A stretch of 64,000 nt of DNA, taken from NCBI RefSeq assembly GCF_003858655.1, contig NZ_RQXV01000002.1, positions 310,001 to 374,000 of the forward strand, given 5' to 3'. Positions 18,900 through 27,803 of this stretch are shown one piece after another. This stretch comes from Amphritea balenae (GTDB taxonomy: Bacteria > Pseudomonadota > Gammaproteobacteria > Pseudomonadales > Balneatricaceae). The notes under the pieces were generated by a model. The model worked only from the letters and a program-made list of their open reading frames with translations. It searched no databases and was not told where the DNA came from. A program made the position numbers and the translations under genes. The stretch's first letter is position 1, and every line of letters begins with the position of its first letter.

Positions 18900-19581
18900 T
18901 TATCATTTGTTGGCTGAGACTGAAGATTACCTGGTAATAGATAAAGCCCCCGGCATTTCGGTGCATCGGGATCAGGCTGAAACAGGCCTGGTAACCCGGG
19001 TTGCCCGGGATCAGGGTGTTGAACAGCTGTTTTTAGTTCATCGTCTGGATAAAATGACCTCAGGGCTGATGTTGTTGGCTAAGTCCAGTGCTGTGGCTGC
19101 GCAATTGGCAGAACTGTTTCGTGAGCGTCGTATCGAGAAATATTACATCGCACTGTCTGACAATAAACCTTCGAAAAAACAAGGGTTAATAAAGGGCGAT
19201 ATGATGAAAGCGCGGCGGGGTAGCTGGAAGCTGAACAAAACGGCTGAGAATCCTGCGCTAACCCGATTCTTTAGTTGTGCGCCTGTGCCTGGTATACGTC
19301 TGTTTCTGGTTAAGCCGTTAACCGGTAAGACCCATCAGATCCGGGTTGCATTGAAAAGTATCGGTGCGGCGATCATCGGTGATGAGCGCTATCATGCTAC
19401 AACAGAGGAGCTGGCTGACCGGGGCTATCTACATGCCTGGTGTTTGGCATTCGACTGGCGTGGAGAGCGAAAAGAGTATTGTTGTGAGCCTGTTTCGGGT
19501 GAGTTGTTTCAGCGGCCTGAGATACAGCAGCAGTTACAGAACTGGTATCCGCCGGGTAATGTCGCCTGGCCTAATTCATAG
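18892..19581 (+). CDS. RluA-family pseudouridine synthase (TIGR01621-like)
   Basis: This single-domain pseudouridine synthase of the RluA group has about 229 residues and lacks an S4 domain. Key stretches are EDYLVIDKAPGISVH, the catalytic HRLDKMTSGLMLLAK with the active-site aspartate, EKYYIAL, and KPLTGKTHQIRVAL. I chose the ATG at 18892 (MPDYHLLAETEDYLV), which overlaps the previous stop, in place of an upstream in-frame ATG at 18859 that would lie inside the preceding gene. The RNA target cannot be told from sequence. Confidence 0.88.
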   Translation: MPDYHLLAETEDYLVIDKAPGISVHRDQAETGLVTRVARDQGVEQLFLVHRLDKMTSGLMLLAKSSAVAAQLAELFRERRIEKYYIALSDNKPSKKQGLIKGDMMKARRGSWKLNKTAENPALTRFFSCAPVPGIRLFLVKPLTGKTHQIRVALKSIGAAIIGDERYHATTEELADRGYLHAWCLAFDWRGERKEYCCEPVSGELFQRPEIQQQLQNWYPPGNVAWPNS

Positions 19582-19593
19582 AGAAGAATATCT

Positions 19594-19809
19594 ATGCAGG
19601 ATGAACGTACTGAGCGGGATTTTACCGCCCGTAGTGAAGAAGATCAGCAGGCATTCATTGAGCAAACCTGGTGTGACCAGTGTCAACAGGAAAATCTGGG
19701 TATGAGTAACCCCCGTGAGTATCTGTTGAAAGGGATTGTGTTTATTGAAGGTGACTGCAACCGCTGCGGTGGTGTGGTATTAACTGAGCTTACTGAAGAT
19801 GATTTTTAA
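19594..19809 (+). CDS. Small zinc-ribbon-like hypothetical protein
   Basis: This 71-residue protein has two CxxC pairs, WCDQCQQ near residue 27 and GDCNRCGG near 54, which could bind one zinc ion in a ribbon. The N-terminal 25 residues are highly charged and the C-terminus is acidic. It sits 12 bases after the pseudouridine synthase and five bases before tcdA. No family name is certain. Confidence 0.65.
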   Translation: MQDERTERDFTARSEEDQQAFIEQTWCDQCQQENLGMSNPREYLLKGIVFIEGDCNRCGGVVLTELTEDDF

Positions 19810-19814
19810 GGCCT

Positions 19815-20615
19815 ATGTCTGACTCTTTACAGCAACGTTTTGGTGGTACTCAGCGGCTTTATGGTACGGCGGCTGTTGAGTTATTTCAAAAAGCGAATAT
19901 CTGCGTTGTCGGTATTGGTGGAGTTGGCTCCTGGGCGGCAGAAGCGCTGGCGCGATCTGCCATCGGTACTATCACGCTAATTGATCTTGATGATATCTGT
20001 ATTACCAACACCAATCGACAGATCCATGCGATGGATGGCAATATCGGCCGCTCGAAAGTTGAAGTGATGGCAGAGAGGATTAAGCTTATCAATCCTGAGT
20101 GTCAGGTTGATGAGGTAGAAGATTTTATTACCCGGGATAATATCCCTGAGCTTATCGGTTCACAGTTTGATTATGTGATCGATTGTATTGATAGCGTAAA
20201 TGAGAAAACCGCACTGATCGGTTTCTGTAAACGCTTTAAAATACCGATTATTACCGTTGGTGGTGCTGGTGGTCAGACTGATCCTACCCGAATAGAGATT
20301 ATCGATCTGAGTAAAACTAAACATGATCCGCTGGCTGCCAGTGTACGTTCACAGTTGCGCCGTATTCATGGCTTTAGTAAGAGTGGTCGCCGCTTTCAGG
20401 TTGATTGTGTCTACTCAACCGAACAGTTGGTTTACCCTCAATCAGACGGTTCGGTATGCCAGATGAAGACCGTCAGTGATGGTAATACGCGGCTGGATTG
20501 TAGTGGTGGGTTTGGTGCATCAACCTGTGTTACAGCGACCTTTGGTTTTGTCGCTGTATCCCGGGTATTGCAGAAAATGCTCGAGCGGGCCGCCCGGGAA
20601 AAAACAAACAGTTAA
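19815..20615 (+). CDS. tcdA: tRNA threonylcarbamoyladenosine dehydratase (CsdL/YgdL)
   Basis: TcdA is an E1-like enzyme that uses ATP to cyclise t6A37 of tRNA to the hydantoin form ct6A. The 266-residue protein shows the ThiF/MoeB fold: ATP-binding GIGGVGSWAAEALARS, DLDDICITNTNRQ, the DYVIDCIDSVNEK stretch and GGAGGQTDPTRIEI. In E. coli it belongs to the csdA-csdE-csdL sulfur relay and receives help from CsdA and CsdE. The window carries a fused CsdA-CsdE about 1.5 kb away, which fits that pathway. Confidence 0.93.
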   Translation: MSDSLQQRFGGTQRLYGTAAVELFQKANICVVGIGGVGSWAAEALARSAIGTITLIDLDDICITNTNRQIHAMDGNIGRSKVEVMAERIKLINPECQVDEVEDFITRDNIPELIGSQFDYVIDCIDSVNEKTALIGFCKRFKIPIITVGGAGGQTDPTRIEIIDLSKTKHDPLAASVRSQLRRIHGFSKSGRRFQVDCVYSTEQLVYPQSDGSVCQMKTVSDGNTRLDCSGGFGASTCVTATFGFVAVSRVLQKMLERAAREKTNS

Positions 20616-20726
20616 TATATTAAATTACCTAAAGTGGTGAACTGCTTTTCCTGAGCAGTTGATCTTTTCTTGTAGCACATTATTGTAATTCCTTTAACAA
20701 TCGAAAATGGAAACTGGACTTCTGTT

Positions 20727-22034
20727 ATGACGTCGGTTTTTTCGGAAGGATTCTATAAGGCTATCTTTGATGGCTGTAGCGATGCGATCTATGTTATAGA
20801 TCCGCAGAGTTCGCGTATTCTGGATGGCAACACACGCGCCTGGCAGGATCTGGGCTTGTCGCGGGAGCAGTTACTCCAGCATTCGGTTGTTTCTCTACAG
20901 AATGATGTTGAGAATCTTGAGCACTGGCAACAGATTTCGGCTCAGATCCTGTTAAATGATTCTTTTACTTTTATCGGCCGGCATTGTCATCAGAATGGTG
21001 CTTTTTTTCCGGTTGAAGTCTATACCAGTGTCATCGAGTTAGATGGGCAGAAGGTGTTTATCTCGATCGCCCGTAATCTCGATCTGACACTGTCGCAGCG
21101 GGAAGAATTTCGCACTAGAGATGCCCGGCTAACCTATGCATTAAATGAAGCGGTAGATGGGCTCTGGGATTGGAATATAGCCTCCGGGGAGGTGTTTTTC
21201 TCGCCTCAGCTTAAGCGCATGCTTAAGTATCTGCCCCATGAGATGGAGCCTAGTGTCGAAACATGGGTTGAGTCCCTGCATGAAAATGACCGGGAGCGGG
21301 TGTTAAGGCTGATTGATGATCACCTCAGTGGCCGTATTGCGGCTTATGAAGCGGAATATCGGTTACGTAATCGTATGGGTGAATACATATGGGTACGTGA
21401 TCGTGGGCGGGTCTGTGAGCGTGATGAGCAGGGAAAATCCACTCGGGTGGTGGGTATGCTCCATGATATAAGTCAGTCAAAGAAGCTTGAAGAAAAGTTA
21501 CGGCAGCAGGCCAGCCATGATCACCTGACCGGGTTACTCAATCGGCGTGCCGGATATATCCATTTTAAAAAACAGCTGAGTTATGCGCAGCGCTATGAAC
21601 AGCAGTTTACGCTTTGTCTGATTGATCTTGACCACTTTAAAAGTATCAATGATACCCATGGACACCTGGCCGGTGATATTGCCTTAAAACACTTCGTCAG
21701 CCTGTTGAGTGATTCTGTACGGCAGTCAGACACTCTGATGCGCTGGGGAGGAGAAGAGTTCTTACTCTTACTGCCAAAAACCGATGCTCAAAGTGCCAAG
21801 TTACTGATTGAACAGCTTAAGGACAAAGTTCAGGCTAGTCCTGTTAGTCTGGATGGACGTGAGTACAGTTATACCTTTAGTGCCGGGTTGGCCAGCTTTC
21901 CTGGGCATTCAATGGATATGGATGGCCTGATAAACAGTGCGGATGACGCGCTCTACAGTGCCAAGGCATCCGGACGTAATTTGGTAATGATCAGCTATAA
22001 CTGCAGTGATATTGAGCAGGCAGAGTTATTTTAA
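20727..22034 (+). CDS. PAS domain diguanylate cyclase
   Basis: This predicted cytoplasmic c-di-GMP synthase has 435 residues with two PAS domains (about 7-125 and 130-255, the second ending in the PAC-like GRVCERDEQGKSTRVVGMLHD) and a C-terminal GGDEF domain. The active-site motif is GGEEF, within RWGGEEFLLLLP, so activity is expected. An RxxD inhibitory site (RQSD) stands five residues upstream of it, suggesting product feedback. No membrane segment is present. It is convergent with the csdA-csdE fusion gene. The ligand of the PAS domains is unknown. Confidence 0.92.
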   Translation: MTSVFSEGFYKAIFDGCSDAIYVIDPQSSRILDGNTRAWQDLGLSREQLLQHSVVSLQNDVENLEHWQQISAQILLNDSFTFIGRHCHQNGAFFPVEVYTSVIELDGQKVFISIARNLDLTLSQREEFRTRDARLTYALNEAVDGLWDWNIASGEVFFSPQLKRMLKYLPHEMEPSVETWVESLHENDRERVLRLIDDHLSGRIAAYEAEYRLRNRMGEYIWVRDRGRVCERDEQGKSTRVVGMLHDISQSKKLEEKLRQQASHDHLTGLLNRRAGYIHFKKQLSYAQRYEQQFTLCLIDLDHFKSINDTHGHLAGDIALKHFVSLLSDSVRQSDTLMRWGGEEFLLLLPKTDAQSAKLLIEQLKDKVQASPVSLDGREYSYTFSAGLASFPGHSMDMDGLINSADDALYSAKASGRNLVMISYNCSDIEQAELF

Positions 22035-22066
22035 CTTCTCATTTAGTGTCAGTATTAAAATAAACG

Positions 22067-23740
22067 TTATTGTTTTGCTGCTTTTTGAATCGCATCCACG
22101 ACCGCTTTAAGACCGTTACCACGGGAGGGGCTAAGGTGGCGGCTGAGTTGTAGTTGGTCAAAATAATTGTCGATATCGAATTCATCAATCTGTTGGGCGG
22201 ATTTGCCGTTATAGGCAGCTAGCACCAACGCAATTAATCCCCGGATAACCCGGGCGTCTGAATCGGCCGCAAACCAGAGTGTGCCATCATCGGCACGGTG
22301 GATATGCAGCCAGGCGTTACTCTCGCATCCATTGATCAGTTGCTGATCCGATTTCATGGCGGATGTCAGGGCGGGTAATTGCTTGCCTAATTGCATGATT
22401 TCCCGATAGCGATCGTTCCAGCTGGTTAGCGGTGTAAGCTGAGCAAGAATCTCTTTAGCGTTAATCTCACGACCAAAGGGGGACTCTTCAAACAATGAAT
22501 CCGGGGTAACCGTGTCTGCAGTGTGGAAGCTTCCGCCTGTGGCAATTAGTTGGAGTGCTTGGGCAAAACGTTCGACTTCTTCTAGGGTGTTGTAGAAGCA
22601 GAAAGAGGCGCGTACGGTTCCGGGTAGTTTAAGTTTTTCCATCAGCGGCATGGCGCAATGGTGGCCGGTACGGACTGCGATTCCCTGTTGATCCAGCATC
22701 AGGCCAACATCCTGTTGATGGTGGCTGTTAAGTTGAAATGAGAGTATAGAAGCACAGGCTGTCGGGCTTCCTATCCGGGTAAAGCCGGGAATGTCAGAGC
22801 AGAGCTCGATGGCCCGTTGCATTAAACGGCGCTCGTGGGCGGCCAGTTTTTTGCGATCAAGGCGGCTAAGAAAGCGGATCGCCTCAGCCAAGCCGATAGC
22901 ACCACTTATATTGGGGGTGCCAGCTTCAAATTTAAACGGTAGCTCATTGTAGCTGGTGCCAGTGAATGAAACTTTACGGATCATCTCTCCGCCCGCTTGC
23001 CAGGGCGGCATCGCTTCAAGTAGGTCCTGACGGCCATAAAGTACACCGATGCCGGTAGGGGCAAAAAGCTTGTGGCCGGAAAACAGATAGAAGTCGCAAC
23101 CCAGTCGTTGTACATCGACCTCAAGGTGCGACACTGCCTGGGCGCCATCGATAACGACCGTGGCTCCGAATTTCTTTGCTTGTCTGATTATTCCGGCCAC
23201 CGGATTGATAGTGCCTAAGGTATTCGAAATATGGGTCAGGCTGACAATGCGGGTACGTTCGCTAAGTAGTTCGGTGTATTTTTCAAGATTGAGATCACCG
23301 TTTTCTTTAATGGGAATCACTTTAATAAGCGCGCCGGTCTGTTCTGCAACTATCTGCCAGGGCACAATATTGGCGTGATGTTCCAGCTCGGTCAGAATGA
23401 TTTCATCGCCAGGCTGCAGTCGTGGGCGGGCAAAGCTCTGTGCGATAAGATTGATTCCCTCAGTGGTACCCCGGGTCCAGATTATCTCTTTTTCAGATGC
23501 CGCATTAATAAAACCTTTAACTTCAGCTCTCGCGTTCTCAAAGGCGGTGGTGGCCCGCTCGCTCAGTTGGTGTGCCCCACGATGTACATTGGCGTTGTCC
23601 TGTCGGTAAAAGTCTTCAACCGCACGAATAACCTGTTCAGGCTTCTGAGTGGTGGCCGCATTATCCAGATAGATCAGAGGTTGACCATTAATCTGTTGCT
23701 GTAATGCGGGAAAGGCTTTTCTGACAGAGCTGAGAGACAC
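22067..23740 (-). CDS. Cysteine desulfurase fused to SufE/CsdE sulfur acceptor
   Basis: This 557-residue fusion joins a group II cysteine desulfurase (about 1-402) to a SufE/CsdE domain (about 425-555). The first part has DNAATTQKP, the PLP lysine K224 in SGHKLFAPTG, and the catalytic cysteine C362 in RTGHHCAMP. The second part has WNDRYREIMQLGKQLPAL and the sulfur-accepting C472 in LINGCESNAW, then RVIRGLIALVL. E. coli encodes these as csdA and csdE or sufS and sufE; the SufE half looks most like CsdE. Fusion would fix donor and acceptor together. No other suf genes are near, but tcdA (csdL) is, so the CsdA-CsdE-CsdL route is the likelier role. Confidence 0.9.
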   Translation of the reverse strand: MSLSSVRKAFPALQQQINGQPLIYLDNAATTQKPEQVIRAVEDFYRQDNANVHRGAHQLSERATTAFENARAEVKGFINAASEKEIIWTRGTTEGINLIAQSFARPRLQPGDEIILTELEHHANIVPWQIVAEQTGALIKVIPIKENGDLNLEKYTELLSERTRIVSLTHISNTLGTINPVAGIIRQAKKFGATVVIDGAQAVSHLEVDVQRLGCDFYLFSGHKLFAPTGIGVLYGRQDLLEAMPPWQAGGEMIRKVSFTGTSYNELPFKFEAGTPNISGAIGLAEAIRFLSRLDRKKLAAHERRLMQRAIELCSDIPGFTRIGSPTACASILSFQLNSHHQQDVGLMLDQQGIAVRTGHHCAMPLMEKLKLPGTVRASFCFYNTLEEVERFAQALQLIATGGSFHTADTVTPDSLFEESPFGREINAKEILAQLTPLTSWNDRYREIMQLGKQLPALTSAMKSDQQLINGCESNAWLHIHRADDGTLWFAADSDARVIRGLIALVLAAYNGKSAQQIDEFDIDNYFDQLQLSRHLSPSRGNGLKAVVDAIQKAAKQ

Positions 23741-23804
23741 GGGATTTCCTGTAGTTAATAAAAGCTAAAGCGAGTCATGAATTGCAAATGGGTAGCACAG
23801 ATCT

Positions 23805-24200
23805 CTACGAGTTGGCTTCAGGATTATTCTGAAGCTTGCTCAATTTGCTTTGCCAGCGGGCAAACATCATCGCACCAGTAAACAGGGCGGATACTAACAG
23901 GGCTTCAATTAATGCCAGGGTTGCATTGCTGTGGCTCGACATTGCAATAGTAACGGCATGCATAAAGTATACGGTTAACATAAAGCAGAGCCAGATGTGG
24001 CCGCGCAGGTGTTTTTTAATAATAACCGGATAAAACAAGGCTAAAGGCAGGCACTGAAAAGCCCAGATAACATAAGGGTTAGCGGTCTTTGGTGGTGCAA
24101 TCAAAAGGTACCAGGCAGAAAGAAACAGTAACAGACCAAAATAACTGAATAGAGTAGTGGCGCGGCTAATCGCGACCTTAGTGATAAGTGTGTTCTGCAT
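23805..24200 (-). CDS. DUF2069 membrane protein
   Basis: This 131-residue protein has four predicted membrane helices. It matches DUF2069 in the pattern NPYVIWAFQCLPLALFYPVI and LCFMLTVYFMHAV. The function is unknown. It ends the arsC-wrbA-DUF2069 unit and begins two bases after the wrbA stop, an order I recall as common in pseudomonads. Confidence 0.83.
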   Translation of the reverse strand: MQNTLITKVAISRATTLFSYFGLLLFLSAWYLLIAPPKTANPYVIWAFQCLPLALFYPVIIKKHLRGHIWLCFMLTVYFMHAVTIAMSSHSNATLALIEALLVSALFTGAMMFARWQSKLSKLQNNPEANS

Positions 24201-24202
24201 TA

Positions 24203-24802
<600 letters not shown>

Positions 24803-25150
24803 TTACAGGATCTCTAAAACAGATTCTGGTGGACGACCGATACGTGCCTGTCCGTTAGTGATGACAATAGGTCGCTCTATCAAACGTGGAAACTCAACCA
24901 TGAGACCGATAATTTGTTGATCAGTCAGGCTGGTATCAGCCAGATTGTTTTCTTTGTATTCCGCTTCGCCCTTGCGGAGCAAATCACGGGGAGTAATGCC
25001 CAGCTGCTGTACAACCGCAGATAGTTGCTCAGCATTTGGCGGGTTTTCCAGATACAGACGTACATCAGGGCTAACGTTATTTTCTTCAAGAATCGCCAGT
25101 GTAGCGCGAGACTTTGAACAGCGGGGGTTATGATATATTTCAACAGACAT
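24803..25150 (-). CDS. ArsC/YfgD-family glutaredoxin-dependent reductase
   Basis: This thioredoxin-fold protein of 115 residues has the ArsC signature NPRCSKSRATLAIL with the catalytic C11, RLYLENPP, and IERPIVITNGQARIGRPPE. The family covers true arsenate reductases and the YfgD-type paralogues of unknown role. No arsenite pump or ArsR lies near, so resistance to arsenate is not supported by context. It is the first gene of the arsC-wrbA-DUF2069 unit. Confidence 0.88.
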   Translation of the reverse strand: MSVEIYHNPRCSKSRATLAILEENNVSPDVRLYLENPPNAEQLSAVVQQLGITPRDLLRKGEAEYKENNLADTSLTDQQIIGLMVEFPRLIERPIVITNGQARIGRPPESVLEIL

Positions 25151-25294
25151 AGAACGGCTCCGTTTGGCTCAACAGATATGAAGTGCGTTATTGTATAGGG
25201 AACCTGCGAACAAGTCCTGCCCATACTCTGCAAGTCCTGAAGTCTGTAGATGCAAGGAGAAGTTCGCCTTTAATGGCCGTAGTCCTTAATCAGA

Positions 25295-25440
25295 GCTTCA
25301 ACGAAGCAGGTGCGGGCTTCAGGGCTTGCCCTACGGGGCTTTCGGGAAAGCCCACACTCTTTGTCAGAACTTATGATAAGGTCGATACATTATTGCAAAA
25401 TTCTTCCTTGATCGTGAGCTTTCCCGTAAGCCAGCCCCTC
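25295..25440. repeat. Cluster of short palindromes in the arsC-yihY intergenic region
   Basis: The 419-base gap between divergent arsC and yihY has no convincing gene. It holds three adjacent hairpins: GCTTC-AAC-GAAGC (25295-25307), AGGGCTTGCCCT (25321-25332) and GGGCTTTCGGGAAAGCCC (25336-25353). A diverged inverted copy of the last one lies at about 25415-25440 (GAGCTTTCCCGTAAGCC). The block looks like a REP-type extragenic palindrome pair. Promoters for both flanking genes must also lie in this gap. Confidence 0.55.
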
Positions 25441-25569
25441 AAAAAGGGATGATAAGTGCCGGCAGGAATTATTCGAAGGTTCCAGGTTACTGGTCAAAAG
25501 TCTGGTGGGGTAATATATTGTGAAAGCAGCTAATAAGTTCTTTAATTTTATCTATATAGAGTCGTTCTG

Positions 25570-26877
25570 ATGAACAAAGATCTATTGACCGGTCGCGGCA
25601 TAAGAGGATTTCTTCTTTATCTTGGACGGCAGTTCGTTCATAACAAAGGGATTCTCAATGCCTCGGCTCTGACATACACGACGTTATTTGCCGTGGTCCC
25701 CCTGATGACGGTTAGCTATGCGATGCTGGCTGCGATCCCTTCATTTCAGGGTGCAGGGCCAGAGTTGCAGGGCTGGATTTTTGATAACTTTGTACCGGCG
25801 ACCGGCGCTGTAGTGCAAGAGTATTTGAGTAGTTTTGCGTCCCAGGCGCGTAAATTAACGGCGGTAGGCCTGATCTTCCTGTTTGTCACCTCAATAATGA
25901 TGATGAAGAATATCGAGGCGGCACTGAACCGTATCTGGCGCGTTAGTGAGCCCAGAAAAGGGATGTCCAGTTTTCTTCTGTACTGGGCTGTTCTTAGTCT
26001 GGGGCCTATTTTGATCGGTGTGGGTTTGTTGGTGACATCTTATATCGCCTCGATGTCACTCTTTACCAGTGCCACGGAACTGGTAGGACGTGCGCGCTTG
26101 TTGGCGATGTTGCCGCTGTTAATGTCGGCGGCTGCTTTTACATTGTTATATGCCGCAGTGCCAAACTGTAAAGTACCATTGCGCAATGCATTTGTTGGTG
26201 GGCTTGTGGTCGCGATACTGTTCGAAACCGCTAAACGTGCTTTTGCCCTCTTTGTTACGCAGTTTCCTTCATATGAGTTAATTTACGGTGCCTTTGCTGC
26301 AGTCCCACTGTTTCTGGCCTGGATTTTTATCTCCTGGATTATCATTTTGTTAGGGGCCGAGTTAACCCGGGCGTTAACTGTGTATCGGGATCATCGCCGT
26401 GGTGAGCATCTGTCTCATCTGCATACTCTGGTCGCGATTTTGAACCGCTTGTGGTTGGCGCAGAAGAGAGGCGATGCACTGCCTGACAGAGTATTGTTGC
26501 AGGATGTTGAAGGACTGGATCAGAATGAATGGGACACATATAGCCAGTTATTATTAGAATCGTCAGTGTTACGGCGCACCGATAGAGGTGAATATATTCT
26601 GGCCCGGAGTATGGAAAACTTTTCTCTGTATGAATTAAACCGGTTGCTGCCCTGGCCACTGCCTGAAGCGGCGGTAGCGCAAGCAATGACAGGCTGGCAA
26701 CGGCAGCTGGATAACCGTCTTCAGCAATTAAGTGAGCATCGTAAGCAGTTATTAAGTGATAGTCTCGCACAGCTGTTTGTCGAGTCAGTAGTGACGGGTA
26801 GCGCTGACTCTGGTCCTGGTTCTTCCGGACAGGGCACAATTGATTCTTCGATGGCTAAACAGAAACAGGAGCGCTAA
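25570..26877 (+). CDS. yihY: YihY/BrkB family inner membrane protein
   Basis: This 435-residue protein was once mistaken for RNase BN in E. coli; its role remains unclear. The N-terminal 280 residues have six membrane helices with family stretches LNASALTYTTLFAVVPLM, NIEAALNRIWRV, KVPLRNAFVGG and YGAFAAVPLFLAWIFISW. A cytoplasmic C-terminal extension of about 150 residues, absent from the 290-residue E. coli protein, may include a winged-helix-like segment. The stop is directly followed by the acyP start. Confidence 0.9.
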   Translation: MNKDLLTGRGIRGFLLYLGRQFVHNKGILNASALTYTTLFAVVPLMTVSYAMLAAIPSFQGAGPELQGWIFDNFVPATGAVVQEYLSSFASQARKLTAVGLIFLFVTSIMMMKNIEAALNRIWRVSEPRKGMSSFLLYWAVLSLGPILIGVGLLVTSYIASMSLFTSATELVGRARLLAMLPLLMSAAAFTLLYAAVPNCKVPLRNAFVGGLVVAILFETAKRAFALFVTQFPSYELIYGAFAAVPLFLAWIFISWIIILLGAELTRALTVYRDHRRGEHLSHLHTLVAILNRLWLAQKRGDALPDRVLLQDVEGLDQNEWDTYSQLLLESSVLRRTDRGEYILARSMENFSLYELNRLLPWPLPEAAVAQAMTGWQRQLDNRLQQLSEHRKQLLSDSLAQLFVESVVTGSADSGPGSSGQGTIDSSMAKQKQER

Positions 26878-27147
26878 ATGCAGTGTTTACATGCGTTTGT
26901 ATCGGGCCGGGTGCAAGGGGTCTGGTTTCGTCAATCCACGGTGGATCAGGCAATAGCAAATGGCCTGACAGGTTGGACCCGTAATTTGCCTGATGGGCGT
27001 GTTGAGGTGATGGCTTGTGGTGATGAAGCCGGATTGCTGCTACTTGAGGCCTGGTTAAGCCTGGGACCAGAATTAGCCACCGTGGCTGAGGTTGAAAGTA
27101 CCCGGGTTGAATCTGATGAGTGTTATTCAGGTTTTGACATTATCTGA
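26878..27147 (+). CDS. acyP: Acylphosphatase
   Basis: This small enzyme hydrolyses acyl phosphates such as carbamoyl phosphate. The 89-residue protein has the phosphate loop GRVQGVWFRQST with the catalytic arginine and the RNLPDGRVEV stretch with the catalytic asparagine. Its ATG follows the yihY stop with no spacing, so it depends on yihY transcription and probably on coupled translation. Confidence 0.93.
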   Translation: MQCLHAFVSGRVQGVWFRQSTVDQAIANGLTGWTRNLPDGRVEVMACGDEAGLLLLEAWLSLGPELATVAEVESTRVESDECYSGFDII

Positions 27148-27163
27148 ATAAGCAGTGACAACA

Positions 27164-27189
27164 GGCCGGCTATGTAGCCGGTTTTTTTT
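27164..27189 (+). terminator. Terminator of yihY-acyP
   Basis: CCGGCT, loop ATGT, AGCCGG followed by eight T residues, about 20 bases after the acyP stop. Confidence 0.9.
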
Positions 27190-27329
27190 GTGCTGTTTTT
27201 GTGTTGATTAATAGATAACCATTTTGGCTACCTGTGTAATGCAAAAGCTAGCCTGAATCAGAGATGTTGAACTATAATCACTGCGTTTTGTAGCCTGATA
27301 ATCTGTATTTGCTCTCAGGAGAGTAAGAG

Positions 27330-27803
27330 ATGGCCCGTACAACTAATTACATACTTAATTCGGAAGACCTTTCTTTTGCCCGTGAATTCGTCCTTAAACA
27401 GGTGCGAAAAGAGGGGGGCTTTGCTGAAGAAGAGGGTTTGAGTAACGCCTTTGATGATATGAGTGAGCTTGTAAATCAGTTGCGATCCCGGCGTCGGCCG
27501 GAGCAGAGCTCTTCAGAATTTGGTGATTGTTTACGGGTGTTTAACGAGCACCCCCGGCATCAGGGGATTGTTGGCAAATTACGCAATGCGATCCGTGTTC
27601 GGCGTTATAGAAAGACCCATGGTTCTCGCAGATCGACCGATAAAACAATTACTATTAGTCATGAGTCATGGGCGCTGCTAAAAACGGTCGTTAAGCATGG
27701 TCAGGCGCGAACACTGTCGGAGGCGATCCTGGCGCTTGATGTGCCTGAAGAGGTACAGCATAAGATGCGCGCTGAATTTAGCCGGTTGCGACTTCAGTCC
27801 TGA
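27330..27803 (+). CDS. MatP-like ribbon-helix-helix DNA-binding protein
   Basis: This 157-residue protein would usually be left as hypothetical. Residues about 80-140 align with the C-terminal half of E. coli MatP, the Ter macrodomain organiser. IVGKLRNAIRVRRYRK matches the MatP segment LVNRMKQTIRARRKRH. A strand TDKTITI fits the beta strand of a ribbon-helix-helix, and ARTLSEAILAL matches GKTLSETIVQL. The N-terminal 75 residues are helical and charged without clear similarity. The resemblance is from memory, not computed. It is a single gene with its own leader, and its 3' end overlaps a convergent lytic transglycosylase gene by 10 bases. Confidence 0.6.
   Translation: MARTTNYILNSEDLSFAREFVLKQVRKEGGFAEEEGLSNAFDDMSELVNQLRSRRRPEQSSSEFGDCLRVFNEHPRHQGIVGKLRNAIRVRRYRKTHGSRRSTDKTITISHESWALLKTVVKHGQARTLSEAILALDVPEEVQHKMRAEFSRLRLQS

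Noticed and set aside
24803-25150. Arsenic resistance operon
   Set aside because: Only an ArsC/YfgD-like gene is present, in a housekeeping unit with wrbA and DUF2069. No ArsR, ArsB or Acr3 is near.
25183-25452. 89-codon ORF between arsC and yihY
   Set aside because: It runs through several palindromes, has no ribosome binding site and no recognisable protein pattern; an extragenic repeat is more likely.
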